Source of the DNA: Oscheius dolichura
Taxonomy: Eukaryota; Nematoda; Chromadorea; Rhabditida; Rhabditidae
Length of the DNA stretch: 64,000 nucleotides
Assembly (NCBI GenBank): GCA_932521035.1
Contig: CAKOAU010000002.1
Location: 1-64,000 of the forward strand
Direction: 5' to 3'
Shown here: piece after piece, positions 37,607 through 51,200 of the stretch
Layout of the letters: each line of letters begins with the position of its first letter
Position numbering within the stretch: the stretch's first letter is position 1
Position numbers and translations under genes: made by a program
Notes under the pieces: model-generated
Databases searched by the model: none
What the model was told of the DNA's origin: nothing
The model's input: only the letters and a program-made list of their open reading frames with translations

Positions 37607-40600
37607 TAAGCCAATACAAAACTCTTGGGCAATTTGAACAGGCCAGTACGGAATAAAAGCCTAATGATTGGAGAACGTTCGACCACTCTTCTTGTAGAGC
37701 TCGACGAGTAGAGTACGAATAATCCAAGATCGAATAAGGTTCGCTGACCGAATAGCGTTTTAAAGCCCAAAAACTATTATAGTCCAAAAATAGGGGGTAA
37801 GCCAATACAAATCTCTTGGGCAATTTGAACAGGCCAGTACGGAATAAAAGCCTAATGATTGGAGAACGTTCGACCACTCCTCTTGTAGAGCTCGACGAGT
37901 AGAGTACGAATAATCCAGGATCGAATAGGGTTTGCTGACCGAATAGCGTTTTATAGCCCAAAAACTATTATAGTCCAAAAATAGGGGGTAAGCCAATACA
38001 AATCTCTTGGGCAATTTGAACAGGCCAGTACGGAATAAAAGCCTAATCATTGGAGAACGTTCGACCACTCTTCTTGTAGAGCTCGACGAGTAGAGTACGA
38101 ATACCCACAGAGCTAATAGGGTTGTCTGACCGAATAGCGTTTTATAGCCCAAAAACTATTATAATCCAGAAAAAGGTACAGTAATACGGGGCAGTTTTTG
38201 GAAAAGAGGGTAGGAGGTCCGAATTTGTGCTCATTCGAACCGCCTCATCGAGCTGAGTCTAAAAAACCAGCTCCCGTCACAGGAGGACGCGTTTGAGCCA
38301 CGTTATGGCACCTAGATCATAAACCAAGAGTTAAGCCAATACAAAACTCTTGGGCAATTTGAACAGGCCAGTACGGAATAAAAGCCTGATCATTGGAGAA
38401 CGTTCGACCACTCTTCTTGTAGAGCTCGACGAGTAGAGTACGAATAATCCAAGATCGAATAAGGTTCGCTGACCGAATAGCGTTTTATAGCCCAAAAACT
38501 ATTATAGTCCAAAAATAGGGGGTAAGCCAATACAAATCTCTTGGGCAATTTGAACAGGCCAGTACGGAATAAAAGCCTAATGATTGGAGAACGTTCGACC
38601 ACTCCTCTTGTAGAGCTCGACGAGTAGAGTACGAATAATCCAGGATCGAATAGGGTTTGCTGACCGAATAGCGTTTTATAGCCCAAAAACTATTATAGTC
38701 CAAAAATAGGGGGTAAGCCAATACAAATCTCTTGGGCAATTTGAACAGGCCAGTACGGAATAAAAGCCTAATCATTGGAGAACGTTCGACCACTCTTCTT
38801 GTAGAGCTCGACGAGTAGAGTACGAATAATCCAAGATCGAATAGGGTTCGCTGACCGAATAGCGTTTTATAGCCCAAAAACTATTATAGTCCAAAAATAG
38901 GGGGTAAGCCAATACAAATCTCTTGGGCAATTTGAACAGGCCAGTACGGAATAAAAGCCTAATCATTGGAGAACGTTCGACCACTCTTCTTGTAGAGCTC
39001 GACGAGTAGAGTACGAATACCCACAGAGCTAATAGGGTTGTCTGACCGAATAGCGTTTTATAGCCCAAAAACTATTATAATCCAGAAAAAGGTACAGTAA
39101 TACGGGGCAGTTTTTGGAAAAGAGGGTAGGAGGTCCGAATTTGTGCTCATTCGAACCGCCTCATCGAGCTGAGTCTAAAAAACCAGCTCCCGTCACAGGA
39201 GGACGCGTTTGAGCCACGTTATGGCACCTAGATCATAAACCAAGAGTTAAGCCAATACAAAACTCTTGGGCAATTTGAACAGGCCAGTACGGAATAAAAG
39301 CCTAATGATTGGAGAACGTTCGACCACTCTTCTTGTAGAGCTCGACGAGTAGAGTACGAATAATCCAAGATCGAATAGGGTTCGCTGACCGAATAGCGTT
39401 TTATAGCCCAAAAACTATTATAGTCCAAAAATAGGGGGTAAGCCAATACAAATCTCTTGGGAAATTTGAACAGGCCAGTACGGAATAAAAGCCTAATCAT
39501 TGGAGAACGTTCGACCACTCTTCTTGTAGAGCTCGACGAGTAGAGTACGAATACCCACAGAGCTAATAGGGTTGTCTGACCGAATAGCGTTTTATAGCCC
39601 AAAAACTATTATAATCCAGAAAAAGGTACAGTAATACGGGGCAGTTTTTGGAAAAGAGGGTAGGAGGTCCGAATTTGTGCTCATTCGAACCGCCTCATCG
39701 AGCTGAGTCTAAAAAACCAGCTCCCGTCACAGGAGGACGCGTTTGAGCCACGTTATGGCACCTAGATCATAAACCAAGAGTTAAGCCAATACAAAACTCT
39801 TGGGCAATTTGAACAGGCCAGTACGGAATAAAAGCCTAATGATTGGAGAACGTTCGACCACTCTTCTTGTAGAGCTCGACGAGTAGAGTACGAATAATCC
39901 AAGATCGAATAGGGTTCGCTGACCGAATAGCGTTTTATAGCCCAAAAACTATTATAGTCCAAAAATAGGGGGTAAGCCAATACAAATCTCTTGGGAAATT
40001 TGAACAGGCCAGTACGGAATAAAAGCCTAATCATTGGAGAACGTTCGACCACTCTTCTTGTAGAGCTCGACGAGTAGAGTACGAATACCCACAGAGCTAA
40101 TAGGGTTGTCTGACCGAATAGCGTTTTATAGCCCAAAAACTATTATAATCCAGAAAAAGGTACAGTAATACGGGGCAGTTTTTGGAAAAGAGGGTAGGAG
40201 GTCCGAATTTGTGCTCATTCGAACCGCCTCATCGAGCTGAGTCTAAAAAACCAGCTCCCGTCACAGGAGGACGCGTTTGAGCCACGTTATGGCACCTAGA
40301 TCATAAACCAAGAGTTAAGCCAATACAAAACTCTTGGGCAATTTGAACAGGCCAGTACGGAATAAAAGCCTAATCATTGGAGAACGTTCGACCACTCTTC
40401 TTGTAGAGCTCGACGAGTAGAGTACGAATAATCCAAGATCGAATAAGGTTCGCTGACCGAATAGCGTTTTATAGCCCAAAAACTATTATAGTCCAAAAAT
40501 AGGGGGTAAGCCAATACAAATCTCTTGGGCAATTTGAACAGGCCAGTACGGAATAAAAGCCTAATGATTGGAGAACGTTCGACCACTCCTCTTGTAGAGC

Positions 40601-43600
40601 TCGACGAGTAGAGTACGAATAATCCAGGATCGAATAGGGTTTGCTGACCGAATAGCGTTTTATAGCCCAAAAACTATTATAGTCCAAAAATAGGGGGTAA
40701 GCCAATACAAATCTCTTGGGCAATTTGAACAGGCCAGTACGGAATAAAAGCCTAATCATTGGAGAACGTTCGACCACTCTTCTTGTAGAGCTCGACGAGT
40801 AGAGTACGAATAATCCAAGATCGAATAGGGTTCGCTGACCGAATAGCGTTTTATAGCCCAAAAACTATTATAGTCCAAAAATAGGGGGTAAGCCAATACA
40901 AATCTCTTGGGCAATTTGAACAGGCCAGTACGGAATAAAAGCCTAATCATTGGAGAACGTTCGACCACTCTTCTTGTAGAGCTCGACGAGTAGAGTACGA
41001 ATACCCACAGAGCTAATAGGGTTGTCTGACCGAATAGCGTTTTATAGCCCAAAAACTATTATAATCCAGAAAAAGGTACAGTAATACGGGGCAGTTTTTG
41101 GAAAAGAGGGTAGGAGGTCCGAATTTGTGCTCATTCGAACCGCCTCATCGAGCTGAGTCTAAAAAACCAGCTCCCGTCACAGGAGGACGCGTTTGAGCCA
41201 CGTTATGGCACCTAGATCATAAACCAAGAGTTAAGCCAATACAAAACTCTTGGGCAATTTGAACAGGCCAGTACGGAATAAAAGCCTAATGATTGGAGAA
41301 CGTTCGACCACTCTTCTTGTAGAGCTCGACGAGTAGAGTACGAATAATCCAAGATCGAATAGGGTTCGCTGACCGAATAGCGTTTTATAGCCCAAAAACT
41401 ATTATAGTCCAAAAATAGGGGGTAAGCCAATACAAATCTCTTGGGAAATTTGAACAGGCCAGTACGGAATAAAAGCCTAATCATTGGAGAACGTTCGACC
41501 ACTCTTCTTGTAGAGCTCGACGAGTAGAGTACGAATACCCACAGAGCTAATAGGGTTGTCTGACCGAATAGCGTTTTATAGCCCAAAAACTATTATAATC
41601 CAGAAAAAGGTACAGTAATACGGGGCAGTTTTTGGAAAAGAGGGTAGGAGGTCCGAATTTGTGCTCATTCGAACCGCCTCATCGAGCTGAGTCTAAAAAA
41701 CCAGCTCCCGTCACAGGAGGACGCGTTTGAGCCACGTTATGGCACCTAGATCATAAACCAAGAGTTAAGCCAATACAAAACTCTTGGGCAATTTGAACAG
41801 GCCAGTACGGAATAAAAGCCTAATGATTGGAGAACGTTCGACCACTCTTCTTGTAGAGCTCGACGAGTAGAGTACGAATAATCCAAGATCGAATAGGGTT
41901 CGCTGACCGAATAGCGTTTTATAGCCCAAAAACTATTATAGTCCAAAAATAGGGGGTAAGCCAATACAAATCTCTTGGGAAATTTGAACAGGCCAGTACG
42001 GAATAAAAGCCTAATCATTGGAGAACGTTCGACCACTCTTCTTGTAGAGCTCGACGAGTAGAGTACGAATACCCACAGAGCTAATAGGGTTGTCTGACCG
42101 AATAGCGTTTTATAGCCCAAAAACTATTATAATCCAGAAAAAGGTACAGTAATACGGGGCAGTTTTTGGAAAAGAGGGTAGGAGGTCCGAATTTGTGCTC
42201 ATTCGAACCGCCTCATCGAGCTGAGTCTAAAAAACCAGCTCCCGTCACAGGAGGACGCGTTTGAGCCACGTTATGGCACCTAGATCATAAACCAAGAGTT
42301 AAGCCAATACAAAACTCTTGGGCAATTTGAACAGGCCAGTACGGAATAAAAGCCTAATGATTGGAGAACGTTCGACCACTCTTCTTGTAGAGCTCGACGA
42401 GTAGAGTACGAATAATCCAAGATCGAATAAGGTTCGCTGACCGAATAGCGTTTTAAAGCCCAAAAACTATTATAGTCCAAAAATAGGGGGTAAGCCAATA
42501 CAAATCTCTTGGGCAATTTGAACAGGCCAGTACGGAATAAAAGCCTAATGATTGGAGAACGTTCGACCACTCCTCTTGTAGAGCTCGACGAGTAGAGTAC
42601 GAATAATCCAGGATCGAATAGGGTTTGCTGACCGAATAGCGTTTTATAGCCCAAAAACTATTATAGTCCAAAAATAGGGGGTAAGCCAATACAAATCTCT
42701 TGGGCAATTTGAACAGGCCAGTACGGAATAAAAGCCTAATCATTGGAGAACGTTCGACCACTCTTCTTGTAGAGCTCGACGAGTAGAGTACGAATACCCA
42801 CAGAGCTAATAGGGTTGTCTGACCGAATAGCGTTTTATAGCCCAAAAACTATTATAATCCAGAAAAAGGTACAGTAATACGGGGCAGTTTTTGGAAAAGA
42901 GGGTAGGAGGTCCGAATTTGTGCTCATTCGAACCGCCTCATCGAGCTGAGTCTAAAAAACCAGCTCCCGTCACAGGAGGACGCGTTTGAGCCACGTTATG
43001 GCACCTAGATCATAAACCAAGAGTTAAGCCAATACAAAACTCTTGGGCAATTTGAACAGGCCAGTACGGAATAAAAGCCTAATCATTGGAGAACGTTCGA
43101 CCACTCTTCTTGTAGAGCTCGACGAGTAGAGTACGAATAATCCAAGATCGAATAAGGTTCGCTGACCGAATAGCGTTTTATAGCCCAAAAACTATTATAG
43201 TCCAAAAATAGGGGGTAAGCCAATACAAATCTCTTGGGCAATTTGAACAGGCCAGTACGGAATAAAAGCCTAATGATTGGAGAACGTTCGACCACTCCTC
43301 TTGTAGAGCTCGACGAGTAGAGTACGAATAATCCAGGATCGAATAGGGTTTGCTGACCGAATAGCGTTTTATAGCCCAAAAACTATTATAGTCCAAAAAT
43401 AGGGGGTAAGCCAATACAAATCTCTTGGGCAATTTGAACAGGCCAGTACGGAATAAAAGCCTAATCATTGGAGAACGTTCGACCACTCTTCTTGTAGAGC
43501 TCGACGAGTAGAGTACGAATAATCCAAGATCGAATAGGGTTCGCTGACCGAATAGCGTTTTATAGCCCAAAAACTATTATAGTCCAAAAATAGGGGGTAA

Positions 43601-43940
43601 GCCAATACAAATCTCTTGGGCAATTTGAACAGGCCAGTACGGAATAAAAGCCTAATCATTGGAGAACGTTCGACCACTCTTCTTGTAGAGCTCGACGAGT
43701 AGAGTACGAATACCCACAGAGCTAATAGGGTTGTCTGACCGAATAGCGTTTTATAGCCCAAAAACTATTATAATCCAGAAAAAGGTACAGTAATACGGGG
43801 CAGTTTTTGGAAAAGAGGGTAGGAGGTCCGAATTTGTGCTCATTCGAACCGCCTCATCGAGCTGAGTCTAAAAAACCAGCTCCCGTCACAGGAGGACGCG
43901 TTTGAGCCACGTTATGGCACCTAGATCATAAACCAAGAGT
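37607..43940 (+). repeat. HOR block Y*-Z-X-X-Z-X-X-Y*-Z
   Basis: Units start at 37607 (Y* with Q*, GATT head), 38332 (Z), 39248 (X), 39782 (X), 40316 (Z), 41232 (X), 41766 (X), 42300 (Y*, GATT head) and 43025 (Z). The pair at 37607-39247 and the pair at 42300-43940 have the same order and the same rare Q*, 4693 bp apart. A private A to G lies at 38388. Confidence 0.92.
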
Positions 43941-46900
43941 TAAGCCAATACAAAACTCTTGGGCAATTTGAACAGGCCAGTACGGAATAAAAGCCTAATG
44001 ATTGGAGAACGTTCGACCACTCTTCTTGTAGAGCTCGACGAGTAGAGTACGAATAATCCAAGATCGAATAGGGTTCGCTGACCGAATAGCGTTTTATAGC
44101 CCAAAAACTATTATAGTCCAAAAATAGGGGGTAAGCCAATACAAATCTCTTGGGAAATTTGAACAGGCCAGTACGGAATAAAAGCCTAATCATTGGAGAA
44201 CGTTCGACCACTCTTCTTGTAGAGCTCGACGAGTAGAGTACGAATACCCACAGAGCTAATAGGGTTGTCTGACCGAATAGCGTTTTATAGCCCAAAAACT
44301 ATTATAATCCAGAAAAAGGTACAGTAATACGGGGCAGTTTTTGGAAAAGAGGGTAGGAGGTCCGAATTTGTGCTCATTCGAACCGCCTCATCGAGCTGAG
44401 TCTAAAAAACCAGCTCCCGTCACAGGAGGACGCGTTTGAGCCACGTTATGGCACCTAGATCATAAACCAAGAGTTAAGCCAATACAAAACTCTTGGGCAA
44501 TTTGAACAGGCCAGTACGGAATAAAAGCCTAATCATTGGAGAACGTTCGACCACTCTTCTTGTAGAGCTCGACGAGTAGAGTACGAATAATCCAAGATCG
44601 AATAAGGTTCGCTGACCGAATAGCGTTTTAAAGCCCAAAAACTATTATAGTCCAAAAATAGGGGGTAAGCCAATACAAATCTCTTGGGCAATTTGAACAG
44701 GCCAGTACGGAATAAAAGCCTAATGATTGGAGAACGTTCGACCACTCCTCTTGTAGAGCTCGACGAGTAGAGTACGAATAATCCAGGATCGAATAGGGTT
44801 TGCTGACCGAATAGCGTTTTATAGCCCAAAAACTATTATAGTCCAAAAATAGGGGGTAAGCCAATACAAATCTCTTGGGCAATTTGAACAGGCCAGTACG
44901 GAATAAAAGCCTAATCATTGGAGAACGTTCGACCACTCTTCTTGTAGAGCTCGACGAGTAGAGTACGAATACCCACAGAGCTAATAGGGTTGTCTGACCG
45001 AATAGCGTTTTATAGCCCAAAAACTATTATAATCCAGAAAAAGGTACAGTAATACGGGGCAGTTTTTGGAAAAGAGGGTAGGAGGTCCGAATTTGTGCTC
45101 ATTCGAACCGCCTCATCGAGCTGAGTCTAAAAAACCAGCTCCCGTCACAGGAGGACGCGTTTGAGCCACGTTATGGCACCTAGATCATAAACCAAGAGTT
45201 AAGCCAATACAAAACTCTTGGGCAATTTGAACAGGCCAGTACGGAATAAAAGCCTAATCATTGGAGAACGTTCGACCACTCTTCTTGTAGAGCTCGACGA
45301 GTAGAGTACGAATAATCCAAGATCGAATAGGGTTCGCTGACCGAATAGCGTTTTATAGCCCAAAAACTATTATAGTCCAAAAATAGGGGGTAAGCCAATA
45401 CAAATCTCTTGGGAAATTTGAACAGGCCAGTACGGAATAAAAGCCTAATCATTGGAGAACGTTCGACCACTCTTCTTGTAGAGCTCGACGAGTAGAGTAC
45501 GAATACCCACAGAGCTAATAGGGTTGTCTGACCGAATAGCGTTTTATAGCCCAAAAACTATTATAATCCAGAAAAAGGTACAGTAATACGGGGCAGTTTT
45601 TGGAAAAGAGGGTAGGAGGTCCGAATTTGTGCTCATTCGAACCGCCTCATCGAGCTGAGTCTAAAAAACCAGCTCCCGTCACAGGAGGACGCGTTTGAGC
45701 CACGTTATGGCACCTAGATCATAAACCAAGAGTTAAGCCAATACAAAACTCTTGGGCAATTTGAACAGGCCAGTACGGAATAAAAGCCTAATCATTGGAG
45801 AACGTTCGACCACTCTTCTTGTAGAGCTCGACGAGTAGAGTACGAATAATCCAAGATCGAATAAGGTTCGCTGACCGAATAGCGTTTTAAAGCCCAAAAA
45901 CTATTATAGTCCAAAAATAGGGGGTAAGCCAATACAAATCTCTTGGGCAATTTGAACAGGCCAGTACGGAATAAAAGCCTAATGATTGGAGAACGTTCGA
46001 CCACTCCTCTTGTAGAGCTCGACGAGTAGAGTACGAATAATCCAGGATCGAATAGGGTTTGCTGACCGAATAGCGTTTTATAGCCCAAAAACTATTATAG
46101 TCCAAAAATAGGGGGTAAGCCAATACAAATCTCTTGGGCAATTTGAACAGGCCAGTACGGAATAAAAGCCTAATCATTGGAGAACGTTCGACCACTCTTC
46201 TTGTAGAGCTCGACGAGTAGAGTACGAATACCCACAGAGCTAATAGGGTTGTCTGACCGAATAGCGTTTTATAGCCCAAAAACTATTATAATCCAGAAAA
46301 AGGTACAGTAATACGGGGCAGTTTTTGGAAAAGAGGGTAGGAGGTCCGAATTTGTGCTCATTCGAACCGCCTCATCGAGCTGAGTCTAAAAAACCAGCTC
46401 CCGTCACAGGAGGACGCGTTTGAGCCACGTTATGGCACCTAGATCATAAACCAAGAGTTAAGCCAATACAAAACTCTTGGGCAATTTGAACAGGCCAGTA
46501 CGGAATAAAAGCCTAATCATTGGAGAACGTTCGACCACTCTTCTTGTAGAGCTCGACGAGTAGAGTACGAATAATCCAAGATCGAATAGGGTTCGCTGAC
46601 CGAATAGCGTTTTATAGCCCAAAAACTATTATAGTCCAAAAATAGGGGGTAAGCCAATACAAATCTCTTGGGAAATTTGAACAGGCCAGTACGGAATAAA
46701 AGCCTAATCATTGGAGAACGTTCGACCACTCTTCTTGTAGAGCTCGACGAGTAGAGTACGAATACCCACAGAGCTAATAGGGTTGTCTGACCGAATAGCG
46801 TTTTATAGCCCAAAAACTATTATAATCCAGAAAAAGGTACAGTAATACGGGGCAGTTTTTGGAAAAGAGGGTAGGAGGTCCGAATTTGTGCTCATTCGAA

Positions 46901-48251
46901 CCGCCTCATCGAGCTGAGTCTAAAAAACCAGCTCCCGTCACAGGAGGACGCGTTTGAGCCACGTTATGGCACCTAGATCATAAACCAAGAGTTAAGCCAA
47001 TACAAAACTCTTGGGCAATTTGAACAGGCCAGTACGGAATAAAAGCCTAATCATTGGAGAACGTTCGACCACTCTTCTTGTAGAGCTCGACGAGTAGAGT
47101 ACGAATAATCCAAGATCGAATAAGGTTCGCTGACCGAATAGCGTTTTAAAGCCCAAAAACTATTATAGTCCAAAAATAGGGGGTAAGCCAATACAAATCT
47201 CTTGGGCAATTTGAACAGGCCAGTACGGAATAAAAGCCTAATGATTGGAGAACGTTCGACCACTCCTCTTGTAGAGCTCGACGAGTAGAGTACGAATAAT
47301 CCAGGATCGAATAGGGTTTGCTGACCGAATAGCGTTTTATAGCCCAAAAACTATTATAGTCCAAAAATAGGGGGTAAGCCAATACAAATCTCTTGGGCAA
47401 TTTGAACAGGCCAGTACGGAATAAAAGCCTAATCATTGGAGAACGTTCGACCACTCTTCTTGTAGAGCTCGACGAGTAGAGTACGAATACCCACAGAGCT
47501 AATAGGGTTGTCTGACCGAATAGCGTTTTATAGCCCAAAAACTATTATAATCCAGAAAAAGGTACAGTAATACGGGGCAGTTTTTGGAAAAGAGGGTAGG
47601 AGGTCCGAATTTGTGCTCATTCGAACCGCCTCATCGAGCTGAGTCTAAAAAACCAGCTCCCGTCACAGGAGGACGCGTTTGAGCCACGTTATGGCACCTA
47701 GATCATAAACCAAGAGTTAAGCCAATACAAAACTCTTGGGCAATTTGAACAGGCCAGTACGGAATAAAAGCCTAATGATTGGAGAACGTTCGACCACTCT
47801 TCTTGTAGAGCTCGACGAGTAGAGTACGAATAATCCAAGATCGAATAGGGTTCGCTGACCGAATAGCGTTTTATAGCCCAAAAACTATTATAGTCCAAAA
47901 ATAGGGGGTAAGCCAATACAAATCTCTTGGGAAATTTGAACAGGCCAGTACGGAATAAAAGCCTAATCATTGGAGAACGTTCGACCACTCTTCTTGTAGA
48001 GCTCGACGAGTAGAGTACGAATACCCACAGAGCTAATAGGGTTGTCTGACCGAATAGCGTTTTATAGCCCAAAAACTATTATAATCCAGAAAAAGGTACA
48101 GTAATACGGGGCAGTTTTTGGAAAAGAGGGTAGGAGGTCCGAATTTGTGCTCATTCGAACCGCCTCATCGAGCTGAGTCTAAAAAACCAGCTCCCGTCAC
48201 AGGAGGACGCGTTTGAGCCACGTTATGGCACCTAGATCATAAACCAAGAGT
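43941..48251 (+). repeat. Regular X/Y* alternation, 1259-bp period
   Basis: Units start at 43941 (X), 44475 (Y*), 45200 (CATT-type X), 45734 (Y*), 46459 (CATT-type X), 46993 (Y*) and 47718 (X). The repeating pair Y*-X is 725 + 534 = 1259 bp, and the shared Q* bases (44631, 45890, 47149) are exactly 1259 bp apart. This is the most regular second-level HOR in the window. Confidence 0.93.
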
Positions 48252-51200
48252 TAAGCCAATACAAAACTCTTGGGCAATTTGAACAGGCCAGTACGGAATA
48301 AAAGCCTAATCATTGGAGAACGTTCGACCACTCTTCTTGTAGAGCTCGACGAGTAGAGTACGAATAATCCAAGATCGAATAAGGTTCGCTGACCGAATAG
48401 CGTTTTATAGCCCAAAAACTATTATAGTCCAAAAATAGGGGGTAAGCCAATACAAATCTCTTGGGCAATTTGAACAGGCCAGTACGGAATAAAAGCCTAA
48501 TGATTGGAGAACGTTCGACCACTCCTCTTGTAGAGCTCGACGAGTAGAGTACGAATAATCCAGGATCGAATAGGGTTTGCTGACCGAATAGCGTTTTATA
48601 GCCCAAAAACTATTATAGTCCAAAAATAGGGGGTAAGCCAATACAAATCTCTTGGGCAATTTGAACAGGCCAGTACGGAATAAAAGCCTAATCATTGGAG
48701 AACGTTCGACCACTCTTCTTGTAGAGCTCGACGAGTAGAGTACGAATAATCCAAGATCGAATAGGGTTCGCTGACCGAATAGCGTTTTATAGCCCAAAAA
48801 CTATTATAGTCCAAAAATAGGGGGTAAGCCAATACAAATCTCTTGGGCAATTTGAACAGGCCAGTACGGAATAAAAGCCTAATCATTGGAGAACGTTCGA
48901 CCACTCTTCTTGTAGAGCTCGACGAGTAGAGTACGAATACCCACAGAGCTAATAGGGTTGTCTGACCGAATAGCGTTTTATAGCCCAAAAACTATTATAA
49001 TCCAGAAAAAGGTACAGTAATACGGGGCAGTTTTTGGAAAAGAGGGTAGGAGGTCCGAATTTGTGCTCATTCGAACCGCCTCATCGAGCTGAGTCTAAAA
49101 AACCAGCTCCCGTCACAGGAGGACGCGTTTGAGCCACGTTATGGCACCTAGATCATAAACCAAGAGTTAAGCCAATACAAAACTCTTGGGCAATTTGAAC
49201 AGGCCAGTACGGAATAAAAGCCTAATCATTGGAGAACGTTCGACCACTCTTCTTGTAGAGCTCGACGAGTAGAGTACGAATAATCCAAGATCGAATAAGG
49301 TTCGCTGACCGAATAGCGTTTTATAGCCCAAAAACTATTATAGTCCAAAAATAGGGGGTAAGCCAATACAAATCTCTTGGGCAATTTGAACAGGCCAGTA
49401 CGGAATAAAAGCCTAATGATTGGAGAACGTTCGACCACTCCTCTTGTAGAGCTCGACGAGTAGAGTACGAATAATCCAGGATCGAATAGGGTTTGCTGAC
49501 CGAATAGCGTTTTATAGCCCAAAAACTATTATAGTCCAAAAATAGGGGGTAAGCCAATACAAATCTCTTGGGCAATTTGAACAGGCCAGTACGGAATAAA
49601 AGCCTAATCATTGGAGAACGTTCGACCACTCTTCTTGTAGAGCTCGACGAGTAGAGTGCGAATAATCCAAGATCGAATAGGGTTCGCTGACCGAATAGCG
49701 TTTTATAGCCCAAAAACTATTATAGTCCAAAAATAGGGGGTAAGCCAATACAAAACTCTTGGGCAATTTGAACAGGCCAGTACGGAATAAAAGCCTAATC
49801 ATTGGAGAACGTTCGACCACTCTTCTTGTAGAGCTCGACGAGTAGAGTACGAATAATCCAAGATCGAATAAGGTTCGCTGACCGAATAGCGTTTTATAGC
49901 CCAAAAACTATTATAGTCCAAAAATAGGGGGTAAGCCAATACAAATCTCTTGGGCAATTTGAACAGGCCAGTACGGAATAAAAGCCTAATGATTGGAGAA
50001 CGTTCGACCACTCCTCTTGTAGAGCTCGACGAGTAGAGTACGAATAATCCAGGATCGAATCGGGTTTGCTGACCGAATAGCGTTTTATAGCCCAAAAACT
50101 ATTATAGTCCAAAAATAGGGGGTAAGCCAATACAAATCTCTTGGGCAATTTGAACAGGCCAGTACGGAATAAAAGCCTAATCATTGGAGAACGTTCGACC
50201 ACTCTTCTTGTAGAGCTCGACGAGTAGAGTACGAATAATCCAGGATCGAATAGGGTTTGCTGACCGAATAGCGTTTTATAGCCCAAAAACTATTATAGTC
50301 CAAAAATAGGGGGTAAGCCAATACAAATCTCTTGGGCAATTTGAACAGGCCAGTACGGAATAAAAGCCTAATCATTGGAGAACGTTCGACCACTCTTCTT
50401 GTAGAGCTCGACGAGTAGAGTACGAATACCCACAGAGCTAATAGGGTTGTCTGACCGAATAGCGTTTTATAGCCCAAAAACTATTATAATCCAGAAAAAG
50501 GTACAGTAATACGGGGCAGTTTTTGGAAAAGAGGGTAGGAGGTCCGAATTTGTGCTCATTCGAACCGCCTCATCGAGCTGAGTCTAAAAAACCAGCTCCC
50601 GTCACAGGAGGACGCGTTTGAGCCACGTTATGGCACCTAGATCATAAACCAAGAGTTAAGCCAATACAAAACTCTTGGGCAATTTGAACAGGCCAGTACG
50701 GAATAAAAGCCTAATGATTGGAGAACGTTCGACCACTCTTCTTGTAGAGCTCGACGAGTAGAGTACGAATAATCCAAGATCGAATAGGGTTCGCTGACCG
50801 AATAGCGTTTTATAGCCCAAAAACTATTATAGTCCAAAAATAGGGGGTAAGCCAATACAAATCTCTTGGGAAATTTGAACAGGCCAGTACGGAATAAAAG
50901 CCTAATCATTGGAGAACGTTCGACCACTCTTCTTGTAGAGCTCGACGAGTAGAGTACGAATACCCACAGAGCTAATAGGGTTGTCTGACCGAATAGCGTT
51001 TTATAGCCCAAAAACTATTATAATCCAGAAAAAGGTACAGTAATACGGGGCAGTTTTTGGAAAAGAGGGTAGGAGGTCCGAATTTGTGCTCATTCGAACC
51101 GCCTCATCGAGCTGAGTCTAAAAAACCAGCTCCCGTCACAGGAGGACGCGTTTGAGCCACGTTATGGCACCTAGATCATAAACCAAGAGTTAAGCCAATA

